DNA of 64,000 bases. It comes from Charina bottae (Eukaryota; Chordata; Lepidosauria; Squamata; Charinaidae). The notes beneath the pieces are model-generated. The model saw only the letters and a list, made by a program, of their open reading frames with translations, was not told the origin of the DNA and searched no databases. Position 1 is the first letter of the stretch. Every line of letters begins with the position of its first letter. Of this stretch, positions 63,914-64,000 are shown piece after piece. Where the stretch lies: contig JALMGJ010000026.1 in NCBI GenBank assembly GCA_023362775.1, forward strand, positions 1,715,501 through 1,779,500, given 5' to 3'. A program made the position numbers and the translations under genes.

Positions 63914-64000
63914 TGTTTTTCAAACTGGGCCGCTTTAAGAGGTGTGGACTTCAACTCCCAGAATTCCCCAGCCAGCATTGCTGGCTGGGGAATTCTGGGA
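63914..64000. mobile_element. Snap-back MITE, cut by window end
   Basis: GTGTTTTTCAAACTGGGCC then the left arm and the start of the right arm (GGGGAATTCTGGGA) to the last base. Confidence 0.8.

Overview
This window is non-coding, repeat-dominated nuclear DNA of a squamate reptile, most likely a snake. That call rests on the repeat families seen together: RTE/BovB LINEs in two subfamilies, tRNA-derived SINEs (a Sauria-type family and a second family) whose tails resemble the BovB 3' end, CR1, L2 and L1 LINE pieces, a CR1/L2/Rex1-type LINE ending in an (AATAG)n tract, and about 27 full, partial or degenerate copies of a short palindromic hAT-like MITE. I found no convincing exon of a host gene, no genuine tRNA or rRNA gene, and nothing prokaryotic. 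The only intact long reading frame belongs to a retrotransposon.

Layout. 0-7 kb: a Penelope-like fold-back element with a hammerhead-ribozyme-like motif (35-524), a SINE split by a MITE, a Tigger-type MITE, and a second short element with a complete hammerhead-like core (6053-6234). 7.7-8.1 kb: a long polypurine tract. 8.5-14.8 kb: a BovB element on the minus strand, interrupted by a complete 3.9-kb LINE on the plus strand (9476-13399) with a 13-bp target-site duplication (TSD) and an intact endonuclease-reverse transcriptase-zinc finger frame, followed by a second, 5'-inverted BovB copy. 15.7-16.5 kb: a local A-B-A-C-B duplication. 17.2-24.6 kb: three members of a hAT family (17249, 21591, 24271), two of them containing a 56/61-bp minisatellite, plus SINEs, MITEs and degenerate L1. 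24.7-27.5 kb: a hAT relic filled by a LINE 3' end and a GC-rich minisatellite. 28.6-31.7 kb: an old repeat split by CR1 and BovB insertions, a CpG island (about 30235-30700), and a perfect 60-bp palindrome. 32-41 kb: SINEs, MITEs, a third minisatellite-bearing hAT copy, and CR1 pieces. 41.2-43.5 kb: a 2.3-kb BovB of a second subfamily, sitting in a duplicated block whose inverted copy at 48.6-48.9 kb lacks it. 45-54 kb: L2 and L1 ends, a hAT element split by a SINE, Tigger MITEs, and a 360-bp AT microsatellite. 55-62 kb: two more minisatellite-bearing hAT copies, one of 1.75 kb.

The elements record an insertion order. Target-site duplications, interrupted copies and paralogous empty sites show which came later. 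LINEs (BovB) and SINEs sharing a 15-base tail motif coexist, which fits the known use of BovB machinery by squamate SINEs. The observations most worth a second look are the two hammerhead-like motifs, the intact LINE nested in BovB, and the hAT family that repeatedly carries an expanding minisatellite.
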